From the NCBI RefSeq assembly GCF_003076515.1, contig NZ_CP022390.1:2480001-2544000 (forward strand): DNA of 64,000 nucleotides, given 5' to 3'. Under the pieces are notes generated by a model that searched no databases, had not been told where the DNA came from, and saw only the letters and a program-made list of their open reading frames with translations. Shown here piece by piece: positions 39,161 through 47,925 of the stretch; the stretch's first letter is position 1; every line of letters starts with the position of its first letter. The translations under genes were made by a program, and so were the position numbers. Source of the DNA: Alcaligenes aquatilis. GTDB taxonomy: Bacteria; Pseudomonadota; Gammaproteobacteria; Burkholderiales; Burkholderiaceae_B.

Positions 39161-40060
39161 TTACAGCGTCTGGCCTGGGTAAGAAAACCGGTCAGTAGGA
39201 TCAAACAACGCCTTGATACGGCTATCCACATCCTGAGCCTGCCAGGATTGCTCCTGATTCGGCCAGGACCAGTTTTGCGGGTCCGAGCCGCTTAACACAG
39301 CCTCATCCAGCACCAGCCATTCCACCCAGGCCAAATCACCGCCGTGGCCTAGCATTAAATGAGCCAGATTGATGCCCTCGCCTTCAACCGGTTCCAGCGC
39401 GTCCAGCCTATAGCGGCAAGGCCATTGCTCTTGTCGCAGGGCCTGGGTGTCCGACTCGCCCATCAACTGGAACAAGGCAGGAATCAATTGCTGCATGCGC
39501 AGGCTATCAAGGGGATTGCGATTGTCCTGTCCAAAAGGGCCCAGGGCCGCTTGCGTGTTGTCCGCCAGAATGACTGAACAATGCAACACACCTGACAAGG
39601 CCGTGCGACCACTGGGCCAATCATGCTGACGCCGGTCGGCCAACCAGGCAGCGACGGTCATGCCTGCCGGGGCATTGGCCAGACCTTGAAAACCTTTGGC
39701 TTCCATCTCGCCCAGCAGACAGCCGGGCTGAACAAACCAGCGATTGGAGTTCGGTTCCAGACGGTCACAGCGGGCCATCTGTCGGCCTGGGGCCAGGACT
39801 ATCATGGGGTCATCGGTTTCACTGGCCTGCGGCACGCCTTCCAGACACACCGTCACGCCGTACTCGGCCGCCAGCGTCAACACCATATGCACGTCCGCAC
39901 TGGAAGCGGGCTCCAGACGAGCCTGCTCGTGATGCGCTTCAGTGCCAAGTTCGGACCACTGGCCCTGCACTCGGGCTTTCAGGCGCGAACAAAATGTCTG
40001 CCAAGCCGTCTGGGGAGGACGACGCCCCATCAAAAATGCACGCCGCGACGAAGAAACCAT
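39161..40060 (-). CDS. Shortened FAD-linked oxidase-like protein with a Tat-like leader
   Basis: A 299-residue protein that looks like a cut-down member of the FAD-binding (PCMH) oxidase family of glycolate oxidase GlcD/GlcE. An early SSRRAFLMG resembles a twin-arginine motif. Residues about 45-140 fit the FAD domain (ARLEPASSADVHMVL), and the last residues (ALFDPTDRFSYPG) match the family's typical C-terminus. Much of the central substrate domain is missing, and the usual FAD pyrophosphate-binding glycines are weak, so cofactor binding is doubtful. AGGA before ATG 40060 supports this start. It is divergent from the aminotransferase gene. Confidence 0.65.
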   Translation of the reverse strand: MVSSSRRAFLMGRRPPQTAWQTFCSRLKARVQGQWSELGTEAHHEQARLEPASSADVHMVLTLAAEYGVTVCLEGVPQASETDDPMIVLAPGRQMARCDRLEPNSNRWFVQPGCLLGEMEAKGFQGLANAPAGMTVAAWLADRRQHDWPSGRTALSGVLHCSVILADNTQAALGPFGQDNRNPLDSLRMQQLIPALFQLMGESDTQALRQEQWPCRYRLDALEPVEGEGINLAHLMLGHGGDLAWVEWLVLDEAVLSGSDPQNWSWPNQEQSWQAQDVDSRIKALFDPTDRFSYPGQTL

Positions 40061-40202
40061 AGACTTTTCCTGCAACAAACCTAAACTTGAGTCTCACTGG
40101 CCCGCCGGTTTGCACCCCTACTGGGCACACGCACACGCCACAGCCACCTGACGCCCTTTTGAGCAAGGTCCTACAATACACTTTTTACCCGAGATTTGCC
40201 GC

Positions 40203-41363
40203 ATGTCCCGCCTCGCCCGTCGTACCGAGCACGTTCTTCCCTTTCACGCTGTTGAACTCTTCAAACAGGCCAATGCCTTAAAGGCCACTGGCCGCGACAT
40301 CATCAGCCTGGGCATAGGCGAGCCGGACTTTACCGCCCCGCAAGCCGTGGTCGATGCACTGCATCAGGCCAGCAATCAAGGTTTAGGCCAATACACCGCC
40401 CCTGCCGGTCTGACCGCTCTACGTGAACGCATCGCCCTGTATTACGAGCAGCAGTTCCAGGCCCGTGTCGACCCCTCGCGTATTGTGGTCACGGCGGGCG
40501 CATCGGGTGCCCTGTCTCTGGCTACGCTGGCCCTGATCAATCCCGGTGACGAAGTACTGATGCCCGATCCGTCCTACCCAGCCAACCAGAACTTCATCAT
40601 GGCCGCTGGCGGCACAGCCCGCCTGATTCCCGCATCGGCAGACGAACGCTTTCAGCTAAGCGCCCAGCATATTCGTGAACACTGGGGTCCCAAGACCCGT
40701 GGCGTTCTGATTGCTTCGCCCAACAATCCCACTGGCGCGACGATTTCCCGCCCTGCCCTGCAAGAACTGATCAAGGAAGTGCGCGCCCGTGACGGCTTCA
40801 TCATCATGGACGAGATTTATCTGGGTCTGTTTTATGAAGAAGCCCCCCTGAGCGCCCTGACCTTGGATCAGGACATTATTGTGATCAATAGCTTTTCCAA
40901 GTACTTCCACATGACGGGCTGGCGTCTGGGCTGGTTGATTCTGCCCACCTGGATGACCGAAGCCTGCGAGCGCATGGCCGCCAGTCTGGCAATCTGCGCC
41001 CCCTCCCTGGCCCAACATGCCGCCCTGGCCTGCTTCGAGCCGGAAACCATGGCCATTTATGAAGAGCGTCGTCTGGCCTTTAAACAGCGCCGTGATTACC
41101 TGCTGCCCGAGCTGGAGCGTCTGGGTCTGCGCGTGCCCGTACGCCCGGATGGCGCTTTCTATATTTATACGGATATTCGCGAATACAGCCAGGACAGCGA
41201 TGCCTTCTCGCAGCAACTGCTGCACGAGGCGGGTGTGGCGGCGGTGCCGGGCCGGGACTTTGGTACGGCTCATGCGCCTTATACCTTGCGTCTGTCCTAC
41301 GCAACCGGCATGGATCGCCTGCAAGAAGCGATCAGCCGTCTGGGGCAGTTTCTGGGCCGCTAA
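40203..41363 (+). CDS. PLP-dependent class I/II aminotransferase
   Basis: A 386-residue fold-type I aminotransferase. The PLP-binding Lys233 lies in [16 protein letters not shown], with Asn175 (PNNPTG), Asp203 and Tyr206 contacting the cofactor and a C-terminal Arg (LRLSY) for the substrate carboxylate. It resembles the aspartate/alanine/aromatic aminotransferases of subgroup I-gamma, so the amino acid substrate is uncertain. Two tandem hairpins end the gene. Confidence 0.9.
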   Translation: MSRLARRTEHVLPFHAVELFKQANALKATGRDIISLGIGEPDFTAPQAVVDALHQASNQGLGQYTAPAGLTALRERIALYYEQQFQARVDPSRIVVTAGASGALSLATLALINPGDEVLMPDPSYPANQNFIMAAGGTARLIPASADERFQLSAQHIREHWGPKTRGVLIASPNNPTGATISRPALQELIKEVRARDGFIIMDEIYLGLFYEEAPLSALTLDQDIIVINSFSKYFHMTGWRLGWLILPTWMTEACERMAASLAICAPSLAQHAALACFEPETMAIYEERRLAFKQRRDYLLPELERLGLRVPVRPDGAFYIYTDIREYSQDSDAFSQQLLHEAGVAAVPGRDFGTAHAPYTLRLSYATGMDRLQEAISRLGQFLGR

Positions 41364-41385
41364 GCCCAGCCTCTTTTCCGTCTGT

Positions 41386-41447
41386 CGGGCGATCAAGCCC
41401 GATTCCATAAAAGTATTTCGGGCCGCAAGGCCCGATTTCTTTTTCTA
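41386..41447 (+). terminator. Tandem terminator hairpins after the aminotransferase gene
   Basis: A CGGGC/GCCCG hairpin is followed by CGGGCC-GCAA-GGCCCG and then ATTTCTTTTTC. The two share the same G/C core. They lie between convergent genes. Confidence 0.8.
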
Positions 41448-41457
41448 TCCAGACTGC

Positions 41458-42297
41458 TTAGCGTGCCCGAATCGGAATACCCGAGGCCAAGGCAATACGA
41501 CGGCGTTCAGCCAGTACCTTCGCGCCATAACCACCATCGCTAGGACCGGTGGCTCCCACATAACAGGCCAACCCCCCCTCCAAAGACCCACGGCGACGGA
41601 TGCAGTCCGACAGAATCTGCCCGCCCACCCGAATATTCGCTTCCGGGCTAAGCACAGCCAGCGTGCCTTCCATATAGATATCGAACTTCTCTTTATGGAC
41701 TTTGGTCATCACCTGCATCAGGCCCTGCGCACCCACATGGCTTTCTGCATAGGGGTTGTAGCGCGACTCAATGGCAATCACCGCCAGAATCAGTTGCGGG
41801 TCCAGGTTCTTTTCCTTGCCCACAATAAAAGCGGTGTGAATCAAAGCACCCGCCACCGAATAGGCAATCTTGTACTTGCGCGCCAGGTAACTGCGCAAAG
41901 CCTGCTGCTGAGCCGCCGTGACGCCGGCAATGGGCTGCCCGGTGACCGACGCACGCAGATTCTTCATGAAGCCCTGATAGGTAGAGACCGCTTGCTGCTG
42001 CTCCGCCTGACTCAAGTCTTCGCCTCCTTCCGACAGGTTGGGCTGAGTTTTATCCGCAGGCCAGACTGCCTGGCTGTACGCATCGTATTTCAGCGCCTCG
42101 GGGCGCAGGGTTTGCACGAGACCGGTGTAAAGCTGGTTAAACTGAGCGCGCATCGATGGCACAACCACACAAGCTGCGATCGTGACCAGTACGGCAATGC
42201 CCAGGTACATGGCACATACGTGCACAAACTCGCCGATGCGATACGTCAGGGTGCGGGCCGAGCGACTAAGTACATAGTCCATATCTTGGAAGCCCAT
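41458..42297 (-). CDS. Membrane-anchored lytic transglycosylase (SLT domain)
   Basis: A 279-residue protein with one N-terminal membrane segment (about 28-47) and no cleavable signal, then a linker, then a C-terminal SLT lysozyme-like domain (about 155-275). The catalytic Glu177 is in [12 protein letters not shown], followed by GAQGLMQVM. Such enzymes cleave peptidoglycan between MurNAc and GlcNAc with formation of the 1,6-anhydro product. AAGGAT precedes the ATG. It is divergent from ubiD. Confidence 0.9.
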   Translation of the reverse strand: MGFQDMDYVLSRSARTLTYRIGEFVHVCAMYLGIAVLVTIAACVVVPSMRAQFNQLYTGLVQTLRPEALKYDAYSQAVWPADKTQPNLSEGGEDLSQAEQQQAVSTYQGFMKNLRASVTGQPIAGVTAAQQQALRSYLARKYKIAYSVAGALIHTAFIVGKEKNLDPQLILAVIAIESRYNPYAESHVGAQGLMQVMTKVHKEKFDIYMEGTLAVLSPEANIRVGGQILSDCIRRRGSLEGGLACYVGATGPSDGGYGAKVLAERRRIALASGIPIRAR

Positions 42298-42393
42298 GGG
42301 ATCATCCTTAGTATTGCTAACTGCCCGATGTTAACCTTAGAACCTGTTCAAGGTCTTAACCAAAAATATCTGCAAGCGGAGCCCCGTTCTTCT

Positions 42394-43938
42394 GTGAAAT
42401 ACCGTGACTTGAGAGACTTTATTGCCCAGTTGGAAGCCAAGGGCGATCTGAAGCGGATTACGCAGCCAGTTTCCACCTCGCTGGAAATGACTGAAATCAG
42501 TGACCGGGTACTACGTGCCGGTGGTCCGGCGCTTTTGTTTGAGAACGCCCAGCATCAAGGCGCTAAAGCTGCCATGCCGGTCTTGGCCAATTTGTTCGGT
42601 ACACCGCAACGCGTCGCCTGGGGTATGGGCGCGCAGGATGTGTCGGCATTACGCGACACTGGCGAACTGCTGGCCAATCTGAAAGAGCCGCAAGCGCCCA
42701 CCGGAATGCGCGATGCGCTGTCCAAAGTGTCCATGCTCAAGTCCGCCCTGTGGGATATGAGCCCCAAGAACGTTCGCTCTCCCGCTTGTCAGGAAGTGGT
42801 GCTGGAAGGCAAGGATGTGGACCTGAACCAGATCCCCTTGCAACTATGCTGGCCCGGCGACGTGGCCCCCTTGCTGACCTGGGGCTTGGTGATTACCAAA
42901 GGCCCCCATGCCAAACGCCAGAACCTGGGCATTTATCGCCAGCAACTGATTGGCCGCAACAAGCTGATCATGCGCTGGTTGTCCCACCGTGGCGGGGCGC
43001 TGGATTTCCGCGATCACGCCCTGACCAACCCCGGCAAACCCTTCCCGATTGCTGTGGCTCTGGGCACTGACCCTGCAACTATTCTGGGTGCAGTCACCCC
43101 CGTGCCCGATAGCCTGTCCGAATACCAATTTGCCGGTTTGCTACGCGGCTCGCGCACCGAAGTGGCCAAAGCCTTGGGGAGCGACCTATCCGTGCCCGCC
43201 TGGGCCGAGATTGTACTGGAAGGCCATATCCTGCCCAGCGATCACCCGGAAGCTCTGGCCCCCGACGTGCCCGAAAGCATGAAACCGCCCGCAGACAGCA
43301 GCTATGAAATGGCACTGGAAGGCCCTTACGGCGACCACACCGGCTACTACAACGAGCAGGACTGGTTCCCGGTCTTTACCGTTGAGCGCATCACCATGCG
43401 CCGTAATCCGATTTACCACAGCACCTACACTGGCAAACCACCCGATGAACCTGCCGTTCTGGGTGTGGCACTGAACGAAGTCTTTGTGCCCCTCCTGCGC
43501 AAGCAATTGCCTGAAATTGTGGATTTCTACCTGCCACCCGAAGGCTGCAGCTATCGCCTGGCCGTCGTGTCGATTCGCAAGCAATACGCAGGCCATGCCA
43601 AGCGCGTGATGTTTGGCGTCTGGAGCATCTTGCGCCAGTTCATGTACACCAAGTTCATCGTCGTGGTGGACGAGGATGTGAACACGCGTGACTGGAAAGA
43701 AGTGATCTGGGCCATGACTACCCGTATGGACCCGGTGCGCGACACCGTGCTGGTGGAGAACACACCTATCGACTATCTGGACTTTGCCTCGCCGGTCTCG
43801 GGACTAGGCGGCAAGATGGGCATGGATGCCACCAACAAGTGGCCCGGAGAAACCCAGCGCGAATGGGGTACGCCTATCAAGATGGATGAGGCCACCAAGA
43901 AAAAAGTGGACGATATGTGGGGATCGCTGGGGCTGTAA
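42394..43938 (+). CDS. ubiD: UbiD-family 3-octaprenyl-4-hydroxybenzoate decarboxylase
   Basis: UbiD removes the carboxyl group from the polyprenyl-hydroxybenzoate intermediate of ubiquinone synthesis using prenylated FMN made by UbiX. From the GTG at 42394 the protein has 514 residues and the usual start ([12 protein letters not shown]). Active-site features include the E(x)nE acidic pair region around [11 protein letters not shown] and the FMN-binding HRGGALDFR stretch. An in-frame ATG at 42328 and a very long open frame from 41017 add unconserved sequence and are rejected as starts. Confidence 0.94.
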   Translation: MKYRDLRDFIAQLEAKGDLKRITQPVSTSLEMTEISDRVLRAGGPALLFENAQHQGAKAAMPVLANLFGTPQRVAWGMGAQDVSALRDTGELLANLKEPQAPTGMRDALSKVSMLKSALWDMSPKNVRSPACQEVVLEGKDVDLNQIPLQLCWPGDVAPLLTWGLVITKGPHAKRQNLGIYRQQLIGRNKLIMRWLSHRGGALDFRDHALTNPGKPFPIAVALGTDPATILGAVTPVPDSLSEYQFAGLLRGSRTEVAKALGSDLSVPAWAEIVLEGHILPSDHPEALAPDVPESMKPPADSSYEMALEGPYGDHTGYYNEQDWFPVFTVERITMRRNPIYHSTYTGKPPDEPAVLGVALNEVFVPLLRKQLPEIVDFYLPPEGCSYRLAVVSIRKQYAGHAKRVMFGVWSILRQFMYTKFIVVVDEDVNTRDWKEVIWAMTTRMDPVRDTVLVENTPIDYLDFASPVSGLGGKMGMDATNKWPGETQREWGTPIKMDEATKKKVDDMWGSLGL

Positions 43939-43972
43939 ACCAGAACACACCTTCATCCGGCGCATTCAACAA

Positions 43973-44016
43973 CAAACAAAGACCATCACCGCAAGGGTGC
44001 ATGGTCTTTGTTTTAT
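43973..44016 (+). terminator. Terminator of ubiD
   Basis: Hairpin AAAGACCAT-CACC...GGTG-ATGGTCTTT followed by GTTTTATT. It separates ubiD from the convergent gloA. Confidence 0.88.
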
Positions 44017-44062
44017 TCAGCTCATCAAAGCGAGCCATCCCACACGGCGCCCACAACCGACG

Positions 44063-44479
44063 CTAGGTCGGCAAGGCCAGTGGCTCCACCAGCTCAATCA
44101 GGTACTCATCCGGGTCAAGCACAAAGGCAATCGTGCGTTTGCCGTGATTCATCTGCTTGGGAGGCGTCTTGACCCTGACGCCCTGCTCTTCCAGATAACG
44201 CACGGCCTGATGCACGTCCTGGACCATCAAGGCCAGATGACCAAAAGCCCCGCCCTTCTCATACGGCTCTTTTTGATCCCAATTCCAAGTGAGCTCCAGA
44301 CTGGACTGCGTACTCTGGTCAAAGCTAAGAAACACATTGGTAAAGCGGCCGGACTCATAGTCCGTATGGCGCACAACATGCATGCCCAGAATATCGCGGT
44401 AGAACGCCAGGGATTGTTCCAGATCCAGGACGCGCAACATGACATGATCAAGGCCAAACTGTATTTCGGAAGTGCTCAT
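44063..44479 (-). CDS. gloA: Lactoylglutathione lyase (glyoxalase I)
   Basis: GloA isomerises the methylglyoxal-glutathione hemithioacetal to S-lactoylglutathione. The 138-residue protein has two vicinal-oxygen-chelate repeats with the metal ligands visible as His in LDHVMLRV, Glu in SLELTWN, His in FGHLAL and Glu in YLIELVE. The start at 44479 (MSTSEIQF) is chosen over an upstream in-frame ATG that adds no conserved sequence. Confidence 0.93.
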   Translation of the reverse strand: MSTSEIQFGLDHVMLRVLDLEQSLAFYRDILGMHVVRHTDYESGRFTNVFLSFDQSTQSSLELTWNWDQKEPYEKGGAFGHLALMVQDVHQAVRYLEEQGVRVKTPPKQMNHGKRTIAFVLDPDEYLIELVEPLALPT

Positions 44480-44573
44480 AGCGAGGGGCAGAGGGTGGAA
44501 AATTGCAATGTAGCAAAACCGTCCCCCTTGCATCATGACCGCTCATCAAGGATCCATGAGAAATACTCAAGCC

Positions 44574-45509
44574 TTACGCACTGGCCGCCATCAGCTCCGA
44601 CGAGATGGTCTGGATGAATAAAGGCACACAGGGATTGGCATTGCTTTCCTGCCACATGATGTTGATGAAGGACTGCGGATGCTGCCCCGACAAGTCCAGA
44701 TCAATGGCCACCAAATCACGGTGTACGTACTTGCGCAAGGACTGCGACAAGACAGCAATGCCAATATTGGCCGCCACCATGCTCATGATGCCGGTAATGG
44801 TGCTGGCTTCCTGCACGGAATTGGGATGAAAACCGGCATGTCGGCACAGTGAATAAAAATAGCGCCGCCAGACCTGCCAATGCGTCTTGCTGCCCACTAC
44901 AAAACGCTCATTGGCCAACTCTACCAAGGGAATGGATTTTTCCTTTGCCAAAGGGTGATCGCTCTGCAAAAGAACGATAGGGTCATCATGACAGACCGGC
45001 TTCCACTGCACGCCCAGCTCTTCGGGGTCATCAGAGAAAGCAAAGCCAAAGCCCAGGTCCAGGCTGCCCTGCTGCAAGCCCTGAATTTGCTGCTGCGTGG
45101 GCATATATAACAAATCGGTTGTGATGTTCGAATACTGCTGCTTGAAGTGCTCCAGCGTTCTGGGTAACACGTCCTGCACCGCGTAGTCGTTATAGGCAAT
45201 GATCAGGTGTCCGATATCGCCAAACTTGGCTTTCTGGGCCAGTTCGATACCGCGCTCCAGATGCACAAAAACCTGCTCGATTTCCTGCAGCAGCAAAAAG
45301 CCGGCCGCTGTCAGCCTGACTTGGCGAGTGCTGCGTTCAAACAGATCTACCTGCAAGTCCTCTTCCAGCTTTTTGATGATGCGCGTCAGCCCCGGTTGCG
45401 TAATATGCAACCGCTCCGCCGCCTTCTTGAAATGCAACTGTTCGGCCACCGTTTTAAAGGCGCGCAGGTGATGCAAATCTAGGCGTGCGGGAATCATGGT
45501 TTCGCTCAT
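44574..45509 (-). CDS. LysR-type transcriptional regulator, divergent from the MHS transporter
   Basis: A 311-residue LysR protein: winged helix-turn-helix at about 12-70 (LHHLRAFKTVAEQLHFKKAAERLHI) and a CatM/BenM-like effector domain. Two ATGs (45509, 45497) are possible; neither has a strong ribosome site. It is divergent from the transporter gene, with a LysR-like dyad just upstream of its own start. It probably controls that transporter and may influence the catabolic operon beyond it. Confidence 0.88.
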   Translation of the reverse strand: MSETMIPARLDLHHLRAFKTVAEQLHFKKAAERLHITQPGLTRIIKKLEEDLQVDLFERSTRQVRLTAAGFLLLQEIEQVFVHLERGIELAQKAKFGDIGHLIIAYNDYAVQDVLPRTLEHFKQQYSNITTDLLYMPTQQQIQGLQQGSLDLGFGFAFSDDPEELGVQWKPVCHDDPIVLLQSDHPLAKEKSIPLVELANERFVVGSKTHWQVWRRYFYSLCRHAGFHPNSVQEASTITGIMSMVAANIGIAVLSQSLRKYVHRDLVAIDLDLSGQHPQSFINIMWQESNANPCVPLFIQTISSELMAASA

Positions 45510-45516
45510 TTTTTAG

Positions 45517-45537
45517 ATTGATAACATCGCGATCAAT
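45517..45537. promoter_or_regulatory. Candidate LysR autoregulatory operator
   Basis: A perfect dyad ATTGAT-N9-ATCAAT contains the T-N11-A LysR core and starts 8 bases before the LysR gene. The rest of the 294-base spacer to the transporter holds no gene; AGGAG near 45790 is the transporter's ribosome site. Confidence 0.5.
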
Positions 45538-45803
45538 AATAGTGCGCGAATAGTGAATGGACAAGCAATTTGCAGAGGATTAGCTTATCTAGCACGCACT
45601 GGATGGCGCTTTGCAAGCATGCCAGGAGCGGATGCCCAGCCCCACAGAAAGGAGGAACTCATCCTGTTGCAGCCGATGCTCTAACCGAGCTTTCAACCAA
45701 TACCAAGAAAAGACAGACACGTATAAATAATAAAAAAACCAGCTACCCCCACAGGGTTTGATTTCAAAAAACAGATAGTCCCAATACTTGAGGAGACATA
45801 AGT

Positions 45804-47183
45804 ATGCAAAGGGAAAGCACCGTGGCCGAATCGGAACATACCGATACGGGTCACATCAAGAAAGTAATGATGGGTTCAGCGGCCGGTACGATCGTTGAAT
45901 GGTTCGACTTTGCCTTGTTCGGCTATATGGCCGTGTACATTGCACAAAACTTCTTCCCCACGGAAGACAAGATGGCGGGCTTACTGGCCACCTTTGCGGT
46001 ATTTCTGGTGTCCTTTATTGTCCGTCCCCTGGGCGGTATCTACTTTGGCCGACTGGGCGACCGCATTGGCCGCAAGAAGATTCTGGCCCTGACCGTCTTG
46101 CTGATGTCCGGCTCGACCGCGGCCATTGGTCTGATTCCAACCTATGACAGCATTGGCATCTGGGCTCCGGTTCTGCTGATCATCATCCGCTGTATTCAGG
46201 GGCTGTCGGCCGGTGGCGAATATACAGGCGCCACCATCTACACCGTTGAACACAGCCCCATGAACAAGCGCAACTCCTACGCCTGGGCCATGTCCGGCGC
46301 CACCTACTTTGCGTTTGCACTGGCAGCAGGGATCAGCGCCGGTCTGGCCGCCATTGTTGGCACCGAGGCCATGGGCGATTGGGGCTGGCGCACCATCTTC
46401 CTGCTGGCCGTTCCCATGGGCATCGTGGCCTTTTTCATTCGCGACCACCTGGCCGAATCGCCCGAGTTCCAGCAGATGCGTGCGGAAAAGAAAGGTCAGC
46501 TCAGCTACAGCGCTTCCCAGGTGTTCAAGGCAGAGGGTTCCAATATTGTGAAGCTGGGTGGCTTTATCGTGCTGTACGCCCTGTCCTTCTACATTTTCTC
46601 CACCTACATGAACACCTTCCTGCGCACGGTCATTGGCTTGTCCTCCGTCCAGTCCCTGACCGCGAACATGGTTGCCCTGCTGTTCGTCACTGCCCTGACC
46701 CCGCTTGCCGGTGTGATCTCGGACCGGGTGGGCCGCCGTCGCATGATGCAATTTGCCGCTGTCTGGCATGCGCTGTTCACCATTCCGGCCTATATGATCG
46801 TCAGCAAGGGAGCTTCTTTGGAGGCCGCTATTTTCGGCATGCTGATTATCGGTATTGGTCAGGTGGCAGCCAGTGTGGTGGCCGTCACTCTGCTCTCGGA
46901 GATGTTCCCGACCGACATGCGCTATACCGCTTCCAGCATGTGCTACAACATCACCTTCGCGATTTTTGGTGGTACCGCACCCTACCTGGCCATCTGGCTG
47001 ACGACGCAAACAGGCAGCTATCTGGCTCCCGCGTTTTACGTCACGGTGGTCGCGGTTCTGTGCTTTTTCTGGGTGACGGTGCTGATGCCCGAAACCGCCA
47101 ACAAGCCTTTACGCCGCTATCACACCGAACCGGCTCATGATGCCAAACCGGCAGTCAGCATGGGCAAGGCAAGCGCCAGTTAA
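45804..47183 (+). CDS. MFS transporter, metabolite:H+ symporter (MHS) family
   Basis: A 459-residue inner-membrane protein with about 12 membrane segments. The MHS signatures are present: GTIVEWFDFALFGY at the start of helix 1, RPLGGIYFGRLGDRIGRK in the loop 2-3, and SAGGEYTGA in helix 4-5 region. This family imports organic acids, betaines and related solutes with protons. GGAGA at a good distance precedes the ATG. Its position between a LysR gene and the Rieske operon suggests it imports that pathway's substrate. Confidence 0.9.
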   Translation: MQRESTVAESEHTDTGHIKKVMMGSAAGTIVEWFDFALFGYMAVYIAQNFFPTEDKMAGLLATFAVFLVSFIVRPLGGIYFGRLGDRIGRKKILALTVLLMSGSTAAIGLIPTYDSIGIWAPVLLIIIRCIQGLSAGGEYTGATIYTVEHSPMNKRNSYAWAMSGATYFAFALAAGISAGLAAIVGTEAMGDWGWRTIFLLAVPMGIVAFFIRDHLAESPEFQQMRAEKKGQLSYSASQVFKAEGSNIVKLGGFIVLYALSFYIFSTYMNTFLRTVIGLSSVQSLTANMVALLFVTALTPLAGVISDRVGRRRMMQFAAVWHALFTIPAYMIVSKGASLEAAIFGMLIIGIGQVAASVVAVTLLSEMFPTDMRYTASSMCYNITFAIFGGTAPYLAIWLTTQTGSYLAPAFYVTVVAVLCFFWVTVLMPETANKPLRRYHTEPAHDAKPAVSMGKASAS

Positions 47184-47212
47184 GCCTTCTTTATTCCTGC
47201 TAGTTTTCCGCT

Positions 47213-47247
47213 ATCAACAGCCCTGTTTTACAGGGCTGTTTTTTTAT
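47213..47247 (+). terminator. Terminator of the MHS transporter gene
   Basis: AACAGCCCTG-TTTTA-CAGGGCTGTT followed by TTTTTTAT, a textbook hairpin about 30 bases after the stop. Confidence 0.93.
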
Positions 47248-47328
47248 GGAAAAAGAGCATTGATTTACATTAAAAGCAATTCACATAAAGCTGATTCTGC
47301 CTATACAGAAACCGTATTACCATACCGG

Positions 47329-47352
47329 CTTCTATAGAATAGCCTTCTATAG
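47329..47352. repeat. Short direct repeat upstream of the 47430 gene
   Basis: CTTCTATAG occurs at 47329-47337 and 47344-47352, a 15-base period, in an A/T-rich leader about 80 bases before the next start. A CCTGC/GCAGG hairpin follows near 47377-47392. It may be a promoter or operator region. Confidence 0.4.
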
Positions 47353-47429
47353 CCCGCGTCAAATATAGACTCACCTCCTGCCTTAAGCAGGCAGAAGAAT
47401 ACGCTTGCACTGCCCAAGGAATTTGCACC

Positions 47430-47864
47430 ATGACCACCATCAGCCTCACCAACGTAACCGTAAGCAGCGACGCCAACTCGCATGCCCAAGGGTGGCTGAC
47501 GGTTCAATTCAGCAATGGCTACAGCATCCAGGCCTACTGCCCCGAAAGCAGTGACAACTGGGCCCAAGGAGCCCGGCAGCTGTGCAAACCAGGACATCAC
47601 GACGGTCTGGCCCCCACGCAGGTAGACGAGCTGCTGATGCAAGCGGCCGACGATGGCAGCTATGTCGTCCTGCAAGCCACTCTGCCCAAGGCTGCCGTTC
47701 CCATGACTTATGCCCGGCCCGCTGACGAGCACGTCTATATGGAGCTGTCCCACAAACAGCAAAGCGTTTTCAGCGCGGATTTCCTGGCCATTGCCGCGAT
47801 TATTTTCGGGGCGCTGTATGGTTTGAAATGGTTATTTGAAAAGTATCTGCTGCCAAAACTATAA
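47430..47864 (+). CDS. Hypothetical protein with a C-terminal membrane anchor
   Basis: A 144-residue protein I do not recognise. Residues 1-110 are soluble and beta-rich in pattern (SLTNVTVSSDANSHAQG; LTVQFSNGYSIQAYC) with two Cys. Residues about 117-134 form one hydrophobic helix (FLAIAAIIFGALYGLKWLF) ending in a basic tail, as in a tail-anchored protein. AAGGAA precedes the ATG. It has its own leader after the transporter's terminator and is convergent with the amidase gene. Confidence 0.7.
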   Translation: MTTISLTNVTVSSDANSHAQGWLTVQFSNGYSIQAYCPESSDNWAQGARQLCKPGHHDGLAPTQVDELLMQAADDGSYVVLQATLPKAAVPMTYARPADEHVYMELSHKQQSVFSADFLAIAAIIFGALYGLKWLFEKYLLPKL

Positions 47865-47875
47865 AAAAACGCAGC

Positions 47876-47912
47876 CTAAAAAAAAGCGCCCTGTAAAAAC
47901 AGGACGCCTAAA
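47876..47912 (-). terminator. Terminator of the Rieske-amidase operon
   Basis: On the minus strand GCGTCCTGT-TTTT-ACAGGGCGC (one mismatch) is followed by TTTTTTTT. It lies 14 bases beyond the amidase stop and closes the leftward operon. Confidence 0.8.
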
Positions 47913-47925
47913 AGAAAAAAGAAAT

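Noticed and set aside
41017..42393. Long N-terminal extension of the ubiD frame
   Set aside because: It runs through the aminotransferase 3' end, its terminators and the antisense of the transglycosylase gene. UbiD conservation begins at the GTG at 42394.
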